DNA from: Pedobacter paludis
GTDB lineage: Bacteria > Bacteroidota > Bacteroidia > Sphingobacteriales > Sphingobacteriaceae
Length of the DNA: 64,000 bases
Assembly: GCF_003173575.1 (NCBI RefSeq)
Contig: NZ_QGNY01000001.1
Location: 372,001-436,000, forward strand
Direction: 5' to 3'
This document shows, one piece after another, positions 1-8,740 of the stretch (positions within the stretch are counted from its first letter, which is position 1; the number at the start of each line of letters is the position of its first letter). The position numbers and the translations under genes were made by a program. The notes under the pieces were generated by a model. The model was not told where the DNA came from. It searched no databases and saw only the letters and a list, made by a program, of their open reading frames with translations.

Positions 1-239
1 TCAAAGCGGTACATCCGTTCCGCATAAAACCTTGGCTTCACGGACTTAAAAAAAACAATTTCAAAAGCTTCATCGATCCCTTCCTGCCGCACAAACAATT
101 CCTTTAACAACTTTAAATAATCCTGGCAAACTTCCATCGCCGATGGAAAGGACTCCAGCTCATCGATGAAATCACCATCCACCTTTGCCAGCGCAGCCCC
201 AAAAGCCGCAAACAAATCCTCATAACTTTTTTGCATCAT
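1..239 (-). CDS. RteC-like regulatory protein, 5' part only
   Basis: The first 79 codons of a gene that runs off the left edge; two adjacent ATGs lie at 239 and 236. The N-terminal part is helical and is followed by a segment reading EIVFFKSVKPRFYAERMYRF. That segment closely resembles the conserved (E)I.FFK..KP.F...(L)IY block of the RteC domain. RteC of the Bacteroides element CTnDOT is a DNA-binding activator of the excision genes, and RteC-domain proteins are usually found on conjugative or mobilizable Bacteroidetes elements. This agrees with the relaxase cassette 29 kb to the right, but nothing in the window proves that both belong to one element. Only the N-terminus is visible, so the DNA-binding C-terminal half cannot be checked. 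Confidence 0.6.
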   Translation of the reverse strand, partial: MMQKSYEDLFAAFGAALAKVDGDFIDELESFPSAMEVCQDYLKLLKELFVRQEGIDEAFEIVFFKSVKPRFYAERMYRF

Positions 240-258
240 AGCACATCAAAATTTAGTT

Positions 259-281
259 AGAAAAAATCCTGCTGTAGGATC
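259..281 (-). terminator. hairpin plus T-run in the rteC-like leader (possible attenuator)
   Basis: Read on the minus strand, a 5-bp stem (ATCCT/AGGAT, arms 276-280 and 266-270, loop of 5) is followed directly by a run of six T. It ends about 22 bases before the rteC-like start codon. It has the form of a weak intrinsic terminator inside the leader of that gene. The stem is short, so this is a suggestion only. Confidence 0.25.
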
Positions 282-409
282 AGACTATAGCCAAAAGCCC
301 ACAGCACAGGTCGCGTAAAAAAAAATCAATAGGCAACTCATCAAAATGAAAAAAATGAACATTATCCCTTCAGAGACGAAGGCAAAGATGGTCCGACATA
401 ACCGAAAAA

Positions 410-453
410 GACTACATAAAAAGAACCATTCGACTACACAAAAAGAACCATTT
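410..453. repeat. two tandem 22-bp repeats
   Basis: Units 410-431 and 432-453 are directly adjacent and differ at only two positions; both read GACTACAyAAAAAGAACCAT followed by T and one variable base. A degenerate third copy may precede them around 391-409. They lie in the 370-bp gene-free stretch between the rteC-like and XRE genes. Iteron-like spacing of exactly 22 bp (two helical turns) suggests a protein-binding array. No other feature was seen in this gap. Confidence 0.6.
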
Positions 454-609
454 TTATGGTTTTTCGCATCGAAAGGCCAGTAATAAAGTTAGACTGGTGT
501 GAAATAGTTGTAAAGCGAAGGACTCGCTTACTTTTATTCAATATTAATTGAATCGATTGAGATATTATAACTCGTAGCGGTTACAACTAATTTAAAGATT
601 TAATAATGT

Positions 610-879
610 TTACTTGTCAACTTCCGGATCGGGGAAAACAGATCCATTGTCGAATGCAGCCGCTAGAAGTTGTTTAGGTAGAATATCTAAAGCATTACAA
701 ATCTTAATCAAGGTAGAAACCCGTAAATCAACCCTGCCTTTTTCGATATTAATTAATTGGTGATGCTCGATGTCTGCAAGCATGGCAAAAGGGCGCACTT
801 TATGCCCCTGGGTTTTACGCATCTTGTGAATACATTCTCCCAGCTCAATTTTATAATTATCTAGTTCATTCGCTTGCAC
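610..879 (-). CDS. small XRE-family HTH transcriptional regulator
   Basis: An 89-residue protein that is almost entirely a Cro/C1-type helix-turn-helix domain. It has an N-terminal helix with IHKMRKTQG, a turn helix around LADIEHHQLINIEKGRVDLRVSTLIKIC cut here at its recognisable IEKGR..LRVSTL core, and the typical closing ALDILPKQL. Single-domain XRE proteins of this size are repressors of mobile elements or regulators beside toxin or defence genes. The gene stands alone and is transcribed towards the RteC-like gene. The DNA just upstream (911-935) contains two GGTAC words flanking TATTT, a possible autoregulatory operator that overlaps the divergent promoter at 921-951. The target genes are unknown. 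Confidence 0.8.
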   Translation of the reverse strand: MQANELDNYKIELGECIHKMRKTQGHKVRPFAMLADIEHHQLINIEKGRVDLRVSTLIKICNALDILPKQLLAAAFDNGSVFPDPEVDK

Positions 880-920
880 AGCGAAAGTTCATCATAGGAG
901 AAAAAAAATCAGGTACAGTA

Positions 921-951
921 TTTGGTACTAAACAAATTATTTATAACTTTG
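921..951 (+). promoter_or_regulatory. Bacteroidetes-type promoter (TTTG / TAnnTTTG)
   Basis: TTTG at 921-924 and TAACTTTG at 944-951 are separated by 19 bp, matching the -33 and -7 elements of the primary sigma factor of Bacteroidetes. Transcription would start near 957 and run rightward into the folded RNA at 1018-1130. No ORF begins nearby on this strand; the next gene starts at 1484. Confidence 0.55.
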
Positions 952-1017
952 TGTTACAAAAAAGATAATTAGCTTTGCGAAGGCTTAACAATATTTAGGC
1001 ATTCGCACTTAGAGTCT

Positions 1018-1130
1018 CGTGACTGGAACGTAGGAAATTCAAAGACGACGAGAGGATAGGTAAAAGTGCCTGCGCAAAATGGCGTGGGCCTGCCTTTCCG
1101 TCGTCAAGGTCTCCTACGACCTCAGTTGCG
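1018..1130 (+). ncRNA. candidate structured RNA, long interrupted rod-like hairpin
   Basis: The two halves pair through successive helices: 1018-1025 with 1123-1130 (8 bp, two G-U), 1030-1035 with 1112-1117 (6 bp), 1044-1050 with 1099-1105 (7 bp), 1052-1055 with 1094-1097, 1057-1060 with 89-92 of the same kilobase (1089-1092), and 1066-1070 with 1081-1085, closed by a 10-nt loop. The internal loops are short and roughly symmetrical. A further 6-bp inverted repeat (1134-1139 with 1158-1163) follows. A good promoter ends 67 bp upstream and no convincing gene covers the region. The size and rod shape recall 6S-type RNA (the '6S-Flavo' family of Bacteroidetes), but no family can be assigned by eye. 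The rest of the 600-bp gap up to 1483 shows nothing clear. Confidence 0.5.
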
Positions 1131-1483
1131 GTAGGTGGGTTCCACGCCTTTTTGCTTCCCACCAAAAGACGATAACCAAGATTTTAGATTTGTTTTAGCG
1201 AAGATTTTCTCGCTTACGCTCAAGAAAAAGGCAGGTGATTCCCAAACCTCTCGATAATGTTCGATGGGTTTGGAAATTAATTCACCGGCGATTGATTTAT
1301 ATCTGATGATATAAATCATCACTTAAAGCCTTTAAAAGAAATTCTTTGGGCATTTACCCAATAGTGAATGAAATAAATCAAACATCAAAAACTGCACCCG
1401 TTGGTGAATTATCAAAATTCTGACTTTATTTTGCAGATATTTTTTAATTAAATTTAACTAACAATTAACAGCCCAGCCTCCTC

Positions 1484-2089
1484 ATGATGACCTCCGGAAA
1501 AGAACTGCCTAATGAAATGGAATTGTTCCAGCGATTTGCGCAAGGGGATATGGTCGCGTTTAAAAAGATTTATGACCAGTACAATCCACCACTTTCCTCC
1601 TTTATCCAGAAAATGGTCAAGTCTTTGGATCTTACCCAGGAAGTGGTACAGTATGTCTGGGTAGTGGTATGGAATGATAGAACGAAGCTGGAAAACGTTG
1701 CCAATCCAGCAGGCTACCTTCATCGACTCGCGCGCTACAAGACCTACAATTACCTCAAAAAAATTGCCCTTGACCGTGATCTGATGCAAAAGATGGCCAG
1801 AGTTTCCACCGAACTTCACAACGAACTCGAAGAAATGTTCGATCTCAAGCACCAGGAAGCGCTGATCAAAGATGCCGTACAAGAACTTTCCCCACAAAGG
1901 AAAAAAATATGGGAGATGAGCCGCACCCAGCACCTCAGCCATGAGGAAATTGCTGAAGCCCTACAGATTTCCAAAAGCACCGTCAATAACCAGATTGTCG
2001 CCGCCAGTGCCCAGATCAAATCGTTCCTAGAAAACAATGGAACACTACTTTCCCTAGCCACGCTCTTTTCACTTTTCAAAGATTATTAG
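1484..2089 (+). CDS. ECF RNA polymerase sigma factor, FecI-like
   Basis: A 201-residue ECF sigma factor with a region 2 segment (AFKKIYDQYNPPLSSFIQKM, then the DLTQEVVQYVWVVVW block) and a region 4 helix-turn-helix (SPQRKKIWEMSR...LSHEEIAEAL.ISKSTVNNQI). It lacks extra C-terminal domains. The next gene is its presumed FecR anti-sigma factor, followed by SusC and SusD. This is the usual trans-envelope signalling order: the STN domain of SusC contacts FecR, which releases the sigma factor to transcribe the transport operon. The start was set at the first of two ATGs. The C-terminal stretch LLSLATLFSLF is unusually hydrophobic but common in this subfamily. Confidence 0.92.
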   Translation: MMTSGKELPNEMELFQRFAQGDMVAFKKIYDQYNPPLSSFIQKMVKSLDLTQEVVQYVWVVVWNDRTKLENVANPAGYLHRLARYKTYNYLKKIALDRDLMQKMARVSTELHNELEEMFDLKHQEALIKDAVQELSPQRKKIWEMSRTQHLSHEEIAEALQISKSTVNNQIVAASAQIKSFLENNGTLLSLATLFSLFKDY

Positions 2090-2128
2090 TTGGTTGCCCG
2101 ACCAACACACTCATAATTTTCCACCAAC

Positions 2129-2161
2129 CATTACCCCTTTTTGCCTAAAAAACACTCTTTA
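2129..2161 (+). promoter_or_regulatory. conserved two-block motif between sigma and fecR (locus 1)
   Basis: CATTACCCCTTT (2129-2140), a 13-bp gap, then ACTCTTTA (2154-2161). The same two blocks with a 14-bp gap stand at the same place in the second locus (58174-58207). It may be an ECF-dependent promoter or an RNA element controlling the anti-sigma gene. Confidence 0.5.
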
Positions 2162-2184
2162 AGCAATAACAGCTAATAGAAATA

Positions 2185-2211
2185 ATTCACTATAAACAGA
2201 AAATTATTCAC
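2185..2211 (+). repeat. ATTCAC direct repeat, 21 bp apart
   Basis: ATTCAC occurs at 2185-2190 and 2206-2211, spaced 21 bp start to start. The same word with the same spacing stands before the second sigma gene (57506-57532). Two helical turns of spacing would place both sites on one face of the DNA. The word is short, so chance is possible. Confidence 0.3.
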
Positions 2212-2232
2212 TTAATTTTCAAGTACTTATAA

Positions 2233-2283
2233 AATATTTGTCAGAGTCAATAGTTATTGACCCCTTCGAAAAATGCCTATAGG
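2233..2283 (+). repeat. dispersed ~50-bp element, copy A
   Basis: Order of parts: AATATT (2233-2238), AATAGTTATT (2249-2258), an 11-bp gap, AAAATGCC and TATAGG. Copies B (20673-20719) and C (43910-43955) keep the order, with GAATTGCCAT in the third block. Copy A sits in ~150 extra bases between the conserved motif and fecR that the second PUL lacks. Confidence 0.4.
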
Positions 2284-2321
2284 ATACATTCACCTAAATA
2301 CACATTCTCGAATTGTAAATT

Positions 2322-3530
2322 ATGTCAAACCAAACCGCACGTCTTCGAAGACTTATAGAAGTCCACCTGACCAGTCAAACACTTGGACAGGAGGGAAGGG
2401 AACTTTATGATCTCCTTAAAGGCAAAACATACGAAGCAGAGCTCACACAATTATTGGATGAAGCCTATGCCAATGCCCAAATACAACCCTATGATCGAAA
2501 GCTGTGGGATGAAGTGTTCAGGCGGATAGAGCACGAGATTGACAACCCATTCCAAAACCAACAAAAAGCAGATTCAGTAGCGCAGCCAAAAAAGTTTAGC
2601 ATTGGGTTTGCCCTTGCTATCGCCGCAACCATTTCCATTATTATCCTTACCACCATCATCCTTTTTCAAAAAAGAAATAGCCCGGATATTACCGAAGCCA
2701 TTGCAAAAGCCAACATCAAACCCGGAAAAAATGCTGCAACACTGACCCTCGGCAACGGCAAAAAAATCATACTCGATGAGCATGGTATTGGCGAACTAGC
2801 CAAAGAGCCTGGCATAAGCATCACCAAAAACGCCAATGGTGAAATCATCTATATCATTACCGATACTAATATTTCTGATAATCAAAAATACAATACTCTT
2901 TCCACCACCAATGGAGAAACCGCAACAGTTTTTCTGCAGGATGGAACCAAAGTCTGGCTAAACGCTGCCTCATCCATCTCTTACCCTTCCTCGTTTGCTG
3001 CAGCTCCGAGACGCGAGGTAAGTTTGAGCGGCGAAGCCTACTTTGAAGCTGCTCATGACAAAAAACACCCTTTCATCGTCAAAACCAGCAAGCAACAGGT
3101 CGAAGTCATCGGAACGCAGTTTGACATCAGTGCATATGAAGATGATCAGAAAACCTTCACAACGCTTTTACAAGGCAGTGTACAGGTCAGCAATGAAAAA
3201 AATGAAGCGATGCTAAATCCGGGTGAACAGTCCATTCTTACACAAACCGGAAACATCAGCACACGAAAAGTCAATGCAGAACAGATCGTCGACTGGAAAA
3301 ACGGCTTCTTTAACCTCAACAACGAAACCCTCGAAACCATGATGGTCAAAGTCGGCCGTTGGTACAATATTAAAATACAATACAACGATCAGGAAATCAA
3401 AGACCTGCGCGTTTACGGCAGTCTCAGCCGCTTTGCGGATTTATCAAAACTGCTCAAAACCATCGAACGATCCGGTAGCGTCAAATTCAGCTTAACCGGA
3501 AGAACCCTGACAATCGATAAAATAGATTAA
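2322..3530 (+). CDS. FecR-family anti-sigma factor
   Basis: 402 residues. A short cytoplasmic N-terminal domain should bind the sigma factor. One membrane segment follows at about residues 92-112 (FALAIAATISIIILTTIILF). The periplasmic part holds a FecR domain with the family landmarks LQDGTKVWLNAASSISYPSSF-type core and SGEAYFEAAHD.KHPFIVKT, and a C-terminal DUF4974 (STN-like) domain ending in SGSVKFSLTGRTLTI. It should hold the upstream ECF sigma factor inactive until the SusC transporter senses its substrate. Its codon usage is richer in C-ending codons than the susC and susD genes that follow. Confidence 0.92.
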   Translation: MSNQTARLRRLIEVHLTSQTLGQEGRELYDLLKGKTYEAELTQLLDEAYANAQIQPYDRKLWDEVFRRIEHEIDNPFQNQQKADSVAQPKKFSIGFALAIAATISIIILTTIILFQKRNSPDITEAIAKANIKPGKNAATLTLGNGKKIILDEHGIGELAKEPGISITKNANGEIIYIITDTNISDNQKYNTLSTTNGETATVFLQDGTKVWLNAASSISYPSSFAAAPRREVSLSGEAYFEAAHDKKHPFIVKTSKQQVEVIGTQFDISAYEDDQKTFTTLLQGSVQVSNEKNEAMLNPGEQSILTQTGNISTRKVNAEQIVDWKNGFFNLNNETLETMMVKVGRWYNIKIQYNDQEIKDLRVYGSLSRFADLSKLLKTIERSGSVKFSLTGRTLTIDKID

Positions 3531-3585
3531 CCCACACACAAATGGACTAACCACCCAATAAACAAACAACCAAAAACCAAAAAAC

Positions 3586-3618
3586 ATGAAGCACCCCATC
3601 AGAAAAATTCCCTGGTAA
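3586..3618 (+). CDS. tiny leader ORF upstream of susC (locus 1)
   Basis: A 10-codon ORF (MKHPIRKIPW) with an A-rich stretch directly before its ATG, between fecR and susC. The second locus has an 8-codon ORF (MKKKIPSG) at the equivalent site, also opening ATGAAG after an A-run and also followed by hairpins. The parallel position argues for a regulatory leader peptide; the peptides themselves are barely similar. Coding was not demonstrated. Confidence 0.35.
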   Translation: MKHPIRKIPW

Positions 3619-3637
3619 GACCAGAGCAAAAAAATAA

Positions 3638-3689
3638 GGACCCCGATCAGATCGACGTCCTTGTATCTGTTCCGAAACATTGATCGGAA
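3638..3689 (+). promoter_or_regulatory. two hairpins in the susC leader (locus 1)
   Basis: Hairpin 1 spans 3638-3660: GGAC/GTCC outer and CGAT/ATCG inner stems with a 2x2 internal loop. Hairpin 2 spans 3670-3689: TTCCGA/TCGGAA with an 8-nt loop. They lie between the leader ORF and the susC start. Neither is followed by a T-run, so they are not simple intrinsic terminators. Confidence 0.4.
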
Positions 3690-3766
3690 ATTCAAAAATT
3701 TCATGAATCAGGCAACGTGAGAGCTTCTGACACTTAACACCTTGCCTCCAACAAACAGACAAGCAA

Positions 3767-6700
3767 ATGTATAAAATATATACCAAATTTTTATACGCCC
3801 CTCCGGCGTGTATACGCAAAATACTATTGATTATGAAGTTAACTTCATTCATATTGTTGCTTTCCTTAATGCAGGTAAGCGCTATCACTTTTGGACAAAA
3901 AATTACATTAACAAAAAAAAGAGCTTCGATTGAAAATATCTTCTATTATATAAAAAAACAAACCGGATACGGTGTTTTTGTCGCAATTAAGGAATTCGAT
4001 ATTAATAAGAAAATTGATGTTAAATTTATTGCAGCACCATTGGAACAAGTTTTTGAGGAGCTAATTGGAGATAACTTTTCGTTTACGATTGAGGACAAGA
4101 TGGTAGTTATTAGAAAAAAACAAAAATCTCTTTTTGATAACATTCTTAATTATTTAAAAGCCATTGATGTGCGAGGAACTGTTGTCGATGAAAAGGGTCA
4201 ACCAATCGCTGGAGCTATCGTAAAGTTAGTAGACGGAAGTAAAGCAACGATTACTGATGCTGCCGGAATATTCTCTATCACGAAGGTTGCGGAAGATCAA
4301 AAAATTATTGTCTCATTTCTTGGATACAAATCTAAAGAGGTGGTTGTATCTAAGGATTGGCAGAAGATATCGCTTGAGATTAGTAATTCAGTTTTAGACG
4401 AAGTCAAAATCATGGCTTACGGACAAACCTCCCAGCGTTTTGATTTAGGAAATATTATTTCAATAAAGTCAGAGAATATAGAACGCCAAAATGTTACCAA
4501 TCCATTATTGGCTTTACAAGGGCAGGTTCCTGGACTTATAATCACTCAATCTACCGGTTTTGCAAATGGTGGGGTGACTGTTAGAATTCAAGGGCAGAAT
4601 AGTATCAATCAAGGACAAGAGCCATTCTACGTAATTGACGGCGTGCCTTATTCCAACTTACAAACATTAACAAATTCCTCCTTAACTGGCGGCATGAGCC
4701 CCCTGGCATTTATTAATCCTAATGATATTGAAAGTATCTCGGTATTAAAGGATGCGAGTGCGACTGCAATATATGGCAGTCAAGCAGCTAACGGAGCGAT
4801 CGTAATCACTACAAAGAAAGGTAAAAATGGTCCGGTACAGATACAATTTAATCTGAATCAAGGCGGAAATCTACCCTCAAAACAAATACCCATGTTAAAC
4901 ACTCAGCAGTATATTCAAATGCGGAGAGAAGCCTACATGCGTGGTGGGGCGGCGATACCTGGTGATGCCTATGACGTCAATGGATTTCTTGATACAGATA
5001 GAAATACTGACTGGCAAAGCAAATTAATCGGAAATGCCCAGAACTATACAAACGCAAACATAAGTATTTCCGGTGGTTCGGAGATAACACATTACAATAT
5101 CAGCGGAACATTTATCCAAACTACTATTCCGACACCTTCAAGCAGTAGGTTCAATGATAATAAAGGCAATCTTCACTTTAATATTGGCTCGACTTCACTT
5201 AATAAGAAATTTAATGTATCACTAACAGGTGGCTATATGCAAGACGAAAATAGACTTCCAAATTGGAATCCTGCTGAAGCTGCTGTCAGACTTCCGCCGA
5301 ATGCGCCATCATTATATAATGCTGATGGAAGTATCAATTGGGCTCCGCTTCCTACAGGAGCATCAGTTTGGAATTTCTTAGGAGTAACGGCCAACCCTGT
5401 CGGAAATCTATTAACAAAGTATAGCATCTCAACTCGAAATTTGTTGAGTGATTTACAATTAAGTTACGAAATTCAAAAAGGATTGGTTGCTAGCATACAT
5501 GGCGGATACAATGAACTTTCAAATGAAGAGTATTCCTCAACCCCTCTAAGTTCAGTACCACAAGAAGAACGTGCCTTTCGTACTAACGGGGCATCTTGGG
5601 GAAATACAAGCAACTTTACTTGGATTTTAGAACCTTTGATGACTTATAGAAAATTATGGGGAAAGCATGATTTATTATTTACTGCCGGTGGTACGTTCAG
5701 GAAATCGGGTAATAGACAATCAAGTTACAGCGGAATAGATTTCCCATCCGATGAGGTGATGAACAATATTTTGCTGGCTAAGCAAAATTTCTTTGGCGCG
5801 CCACAAGAGTCTCTATATAAGTATGCAGCTATCTTCTCCAGATTTAACTATAGATATCGAGACGAAATATTAATTGAAGGAAGTTTAAGGCGTGACGGAA
5901 GTAGCCGCTTCGGAGATTATAATAAATTTCATTCTTTTTACGGTATTGGATTTGGCTGGATTTTCACAGAACGGCCAATATTTAAAAATCAATTAAATTG
6001 GTTGAGCTATGGTAAACTAAAAAGTAATTATGGGACTACGGGAAGCGACCAGCTTAATGATTATACGTACCTCAATCGCTACAGTGCTTACAGTGCAAAT
6101 CTTCCATACGCAGGATTAAACGCATTATCATCCAGTGGTCTAAGCAATCCATATTTACAGTGGGAAGAAACCCGCAAGTTAAATATCGGCTTGGAGTTGG
6201 GGTTTTTAAATGACCGAATCTTATTTAATGGCAATTTTTATAGAAATCGATCTTCCAATCAGTTGCTTACAATGTTTCTACCATACGTGACTGGGTTTAA
6301 TTCAATTCAGACTAATATTGATGCAGTGGTTCAGAATTCTGGTATCGAAATGATATTGAGTGCAAAGATATTAGATAAAGATAAATTTAAATGGAATGCC
6401 GGACTAAATTTCGGAATTAATAGAAACAAACTATTGAAATTTGAAAATATTCAAAATACACCATATAAAGGTTATACAGTCGGAAAATCATTATCATTCT
6501 TCAAATTATATGATTATCAAGGCGTGAACCCACAAACAGGGCTTTATCAGTTTCTTAAACTTGATGGTACTTTAACTTCACAACCAGTTTTTGAAGACGC
6601 TAATTTTTATAAGGAAGCTGGGCAGCGTTGGTCCGGAGGCATTTCTAATACTATATCATATAAAAACCTAAACTTGCATTTTCTGATGCAGGTCGCAAAG

Positions 6701-7084
6701 CAGTTAAATCCAGATTGGACTCGTGGATTATACACTCCCGGTGCAATGGTCATGAATCAACCAAATACCGTGTTATCACGTTGGCAAAATGTAGGAGATG
6801 TAAGCGATGTCCAGAGATTTGATATCAGTCCGGAGGCCAGAGATGCTTTTGATGCAATGCAGTATTCAACTGGCGGCTATATTGATGCAACATATTTGAG
6901 ATTGAAGACACTGTCCTTATCTTGGGATATACCAACAAGAAAGGTTTTCAAAAGGATGCAGTTAAATGCGCAAGCCCAGAACTTATTTACAATTAGCGAC
7001 TATTTAGGTGACCCTGAAACCGGCGATTGGGCAAAATTATCGGGTCTCAAAACATTTACAATCGGAATCAAAACGACTTTCTAA
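3767..7084 (+). CDS. SusC/RagA-family TonB-linked outer-membrane transporter with STN domain
   Basis: 1105 residues. A long basic N-region leads into a signal peptide ending near residue 44 (LMQVSAITFGQ). The STN (secretin/TonB N-terminal) domain is at about 45-120, the CarboxypepD_reg-like domain at about 133-205 (VRGTVVDEKGQPIAGAIVKL), then the plug at about 215-350 with the SusC hallmark VLKDASATAIYGSQAANGAI and the beta-barrel to the C-terminal Phe. It imports oligomers across the outer membrane with TonB energy, capped by the adjacent SusD protein. The STN domain implies signalling to the FecR upstream. The gene is visibly more AT-rich than fecR. The start, with its long n-region, is the form usual in Pedobacter-type proteins. 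Confidence 0.95.
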   Translation: MYKIYTKFLYAPPACIRKILLIMKLTSFILLLSLMQVSAITFGQKITLTKKRASIENIFYYIKKQTGYGVFVAIKEFDINKKIDVKFIAAPLEQVFEELIGDNFSFTIEDKMVVIRKKQKSLFDNILNYLKAIDVRGTVVDEKGQPIAGAIVKLVDGSKATITDAAGIFSITKVAEDQKIIVSFLGYKSKEVVVSKDWQKISLEISNSVLDEVKIMAYGQTSQRFDLGNIISIKSENIERQNVTNPLLALQGQVPGLIITQSTGFANGGVTVRIQGQNSINQGQEPFYVIDGVPYSNLQTLTNSSLTGGMSPLAFINPNDIESISVLKDASATAIYGSQAANGAIVITTKKGKNGPVQIQFNLNQGGNLPSKQIPMLNTQQYIQMRREAYMRGGAAIPGDAYDVNGFLDTDRNTDWQSKLIGNAQNYTNANISISGGSEITHYNISGTFIQTTIPTPSSSRFNDNKGNLHFNIGSTSLNKKFNVSLTGGYMQDENRLPNWNPAEAAVRLPPNAPSLYNADGSINWAPLPTGASVWNFLGVTANPVGNLLTKYSISTRNLLSDLQLSYEIQKGLVASIHGGYNELSNEEYSSTPLSSVPQEERAFRTNGASWGNTSNFTWILEPLMTYRKLWGKHDLLFTAGGTFRKSGNRQSSYSGIDFPSDEVMNNILLAKQNFFGAPQESLYKYAAIFSRFNYRYRDEILIEGSLRRDGSSRFGDYNKFHSFYGIGFGWIFTERPIFKNQLNWLSYGKLKSNYGTTGSDQLNDYTYLNRYSAYSANLPYAGLNALSSSGLSNPYLQWEETRKLNIGLELGFLNDRILFNGNFYRNRSSNQLLTMFLPYVTGFNSIQTNIDAVVQNSGIEMILSAKILDKDKFKWNAGLNFGINRNKLLKFENIQNTPYKGYTVGKSLSFFKLYDYQGVNPQTGLYQFLKLDGTLTSQPVFEDANFYKEAGQRWSGGISNTISYKNLNLHFLMQVAKQLNPDWTRGLYTPGAMVMNQPNTVLSRWQNVGDVSDVQRFDISPEARDAFDAMQYSTGGYIDATYLRLKTLSLSWDIPTRKVFKRMQLNAQAQNLFTISDYLGDPETGDWAKLSGLKTFTIGIKTTF

Positions 7085-7090
7085 GTAAAA

Positions 7091-8524
7091 ATGATGAAAA
7101 AAAAATACAACTTCCTAAACCTTTTGCTTCTTACAGCTTTAATTGTAAGCTCGTGTAAGAAGATGGTGCAAGTTCCCGAGCCATCGATCAGTGTAAATGC
7201 GGGAAATGTTTATAAGACGGATGCAACTGCGAAATTGGCTCTCAATCGAATTTACATCGGATGGAGTAGCCCTGGGCTTACCTCCGAAAGCGGTCCGTCC
7301 GCATTTATTACATATCGCTGTGGCTTGGAGTCGGATGATTTCAATTACCTTCAGTCCGCAGGGGGACGAGCACAAAATTATTATCAAAATTCTTTGACAA
7401 GTAGTATTAAGGGGTATTGGCAGGATGGGTTTGGATCGATTCAAACAATAAATGCCGTTATTGAAGGAGTGACCAATTCGAACAGCTTGACACCGTCGGT
7501 CAAAGAAAACCTAGTTGGACAGGCAAAATTTCTTCGTGCATTCGTATATTTCTATCTCGTGAATCTTTATGGTGATGTTCCAATTATATTAACTACAGAT
7601 TACAAGCTGAATACGGAATCATCGAGGCAATCCACTAATTCCGTATATCAACGAATCATCCTAGATCTTATTGATGCGGAATCTCTTCTGCCCGACAGAT
7701 TCGAGGATTATGATGGCAATTCGACATCAGAACGAAGTTTACCAACGAAATGGGCTGCAAAGGCATTATTAGCAAGAATTTACTTATATACAAAAGACTA
7801 TGTAAACGCATTGAATAAGGCAACTGAAGTAATTGATCGGTCCGATTTATTTGAATTGGTTAGTTTAAATGATGTCTTCAAGAAAAATAGTAGGGAATCA
7901 ATTTGGCAACTTCAGCCAGTAAATTCAGGTTGGAATACTGAAGATGGTAAGACTTTTATTATTCCTTCGACCGGCCCTGATCGTGATCACCCTATTTCAT
8001 TAAGCGCGTCTTTAATGAACAGCTTTGAATTAGGAGATCAGAGGCCTAAAGTTTGGACAGCATCTTATACTAATGTGAATGTAACTCCAAATATTACATA
8101 TAATTATTCTTACAAATACAAATCTGCAACACAAGGCAACGTAATAACGGAATACACAAATGTTTTTCGATTAAGTGAACTCTATATCATTCGTGCGGAA
8201 TGTCGGGCCTTTGTAGAGTCTGGTGTAGGTTCCGCTATTTCTGATCTTAATATCATTCGAAATAGAGCTGGCCTGGCTAACTACAGTGGGGGTTCGGATC
8301 AGTTGAGTATTACTGGTGCGATTTTAAAAGAACGGAGAGTAGAGTTTTTTTGCGAATGGGGGCATCGGTGGCTCGATCTGAAGCGCGTAGGTAAAATCGA
8401 TGAAGTAATGTCGGCGGCAACAGTAACCAAAGGTGGAACTTGGCAAAGCTATAAACAATTTTGGCCGTTACCCACAAATGACTTACTGTTTGGCCCCAAT
8501 TTGAAACAAAATACTGGATATTAA
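7091..8524 (+). CDS. SusD/RagB-family surface glycan- or oligomer-binding lipoprotein
   Basis: 477 residues, starting 6 bp after susC. A lipoprotein signal ends at VSSC (Cys22), followed by KKMVQVPEP. The N-terminal SusD-like region contains the TPR-like segment AKFLRAFVYFYLVNLYGDVP that is highly characteristic of the family. The C-terminal half ends with the usual ERRVEFFCEWGHRWLDLKRVG and PLPTNDLL-type block. It forms the hinged lid over the SusC barrel and selects substrate. It is most similar in layout to the partial SusD at the right edge of the window. Substrate cannot be read from the sequence. Confidence 0.94.
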   Translation: MMKKKYNFLNLLLLTALIVSSCKKMVQVPEPSISVNAGNVYKTDATAKLALNRIYIGWSSPGLTSESGPSAFITYRCGLESDDFNYLQSAGGRAQNYYQNSLTSSIKGYWQDGFGSIQTINAVIEGVTNSNSLTPSVKENLVGQAKFLRAFVYFYLVNLYGDVPIILTTDYKLNTESSRQSTNSVYQRIILDLIDAESLLPDRFEDYDGNSTSERSLPTKWAAKALLARIYLYTKDYVNALNKATEVIDRSDLFELVSLNDVFKKNSRESIWQLQPVNSGWNTEDGKTFIIPSTGPDRDHPISLSASLMNSFELGDQRPKVWTASYTNVNVTPNITYNYSYKYKSATQGNVITEYTNVFRLSELYIIRAECRAFVESGVGSAISDLNIIRNRAGLANYSGGSDQLSITGAILKERRVEFFCEWGHRWLDLKRVGKIDEVMSAATVTKGGTWQSYKQFWPLPTNDLLFGPNLKQNTGY

Positions 8525-8740
8525 TTTATTCAATCCTTCTTCCAGTAAAAACTTTAATGGAAGATCATTTAAGTTGATTCTAACCTGTTGTTTTGCAATT
8601 ATTGAATGTTGTTTTCGACTTGATTTTCCTTATGGAACTGAAGTATAGTAAATGACTTTTATCTTAGAAATTCTTACATGGTGATTTCAACACATTAATA
8701 TCTGAAAATTATTTACGATGGCTTTCTTATCAAAAAAAAA

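Noticed and set aside
410..453. CRISPR array
   Set aside because: Only two abutting units without spacers and no cas genes.
911..935. Same operator as at 33284 and 53998
   Set aside because: TACTAAA is shared, but the half-sites are in a different order and spacing, so I do not count it as a third copy.
1122..1322. 66-residue ORF on the minus strand
   Set aside because: It overlaps the structured RNA region, has no recognisable domain and no family pattern.
8531..8567. Terminator after the first susD
   Set aside because: Only a weak CTTCC/GGAAG pairing with a long AT-rich loop and no T-run.
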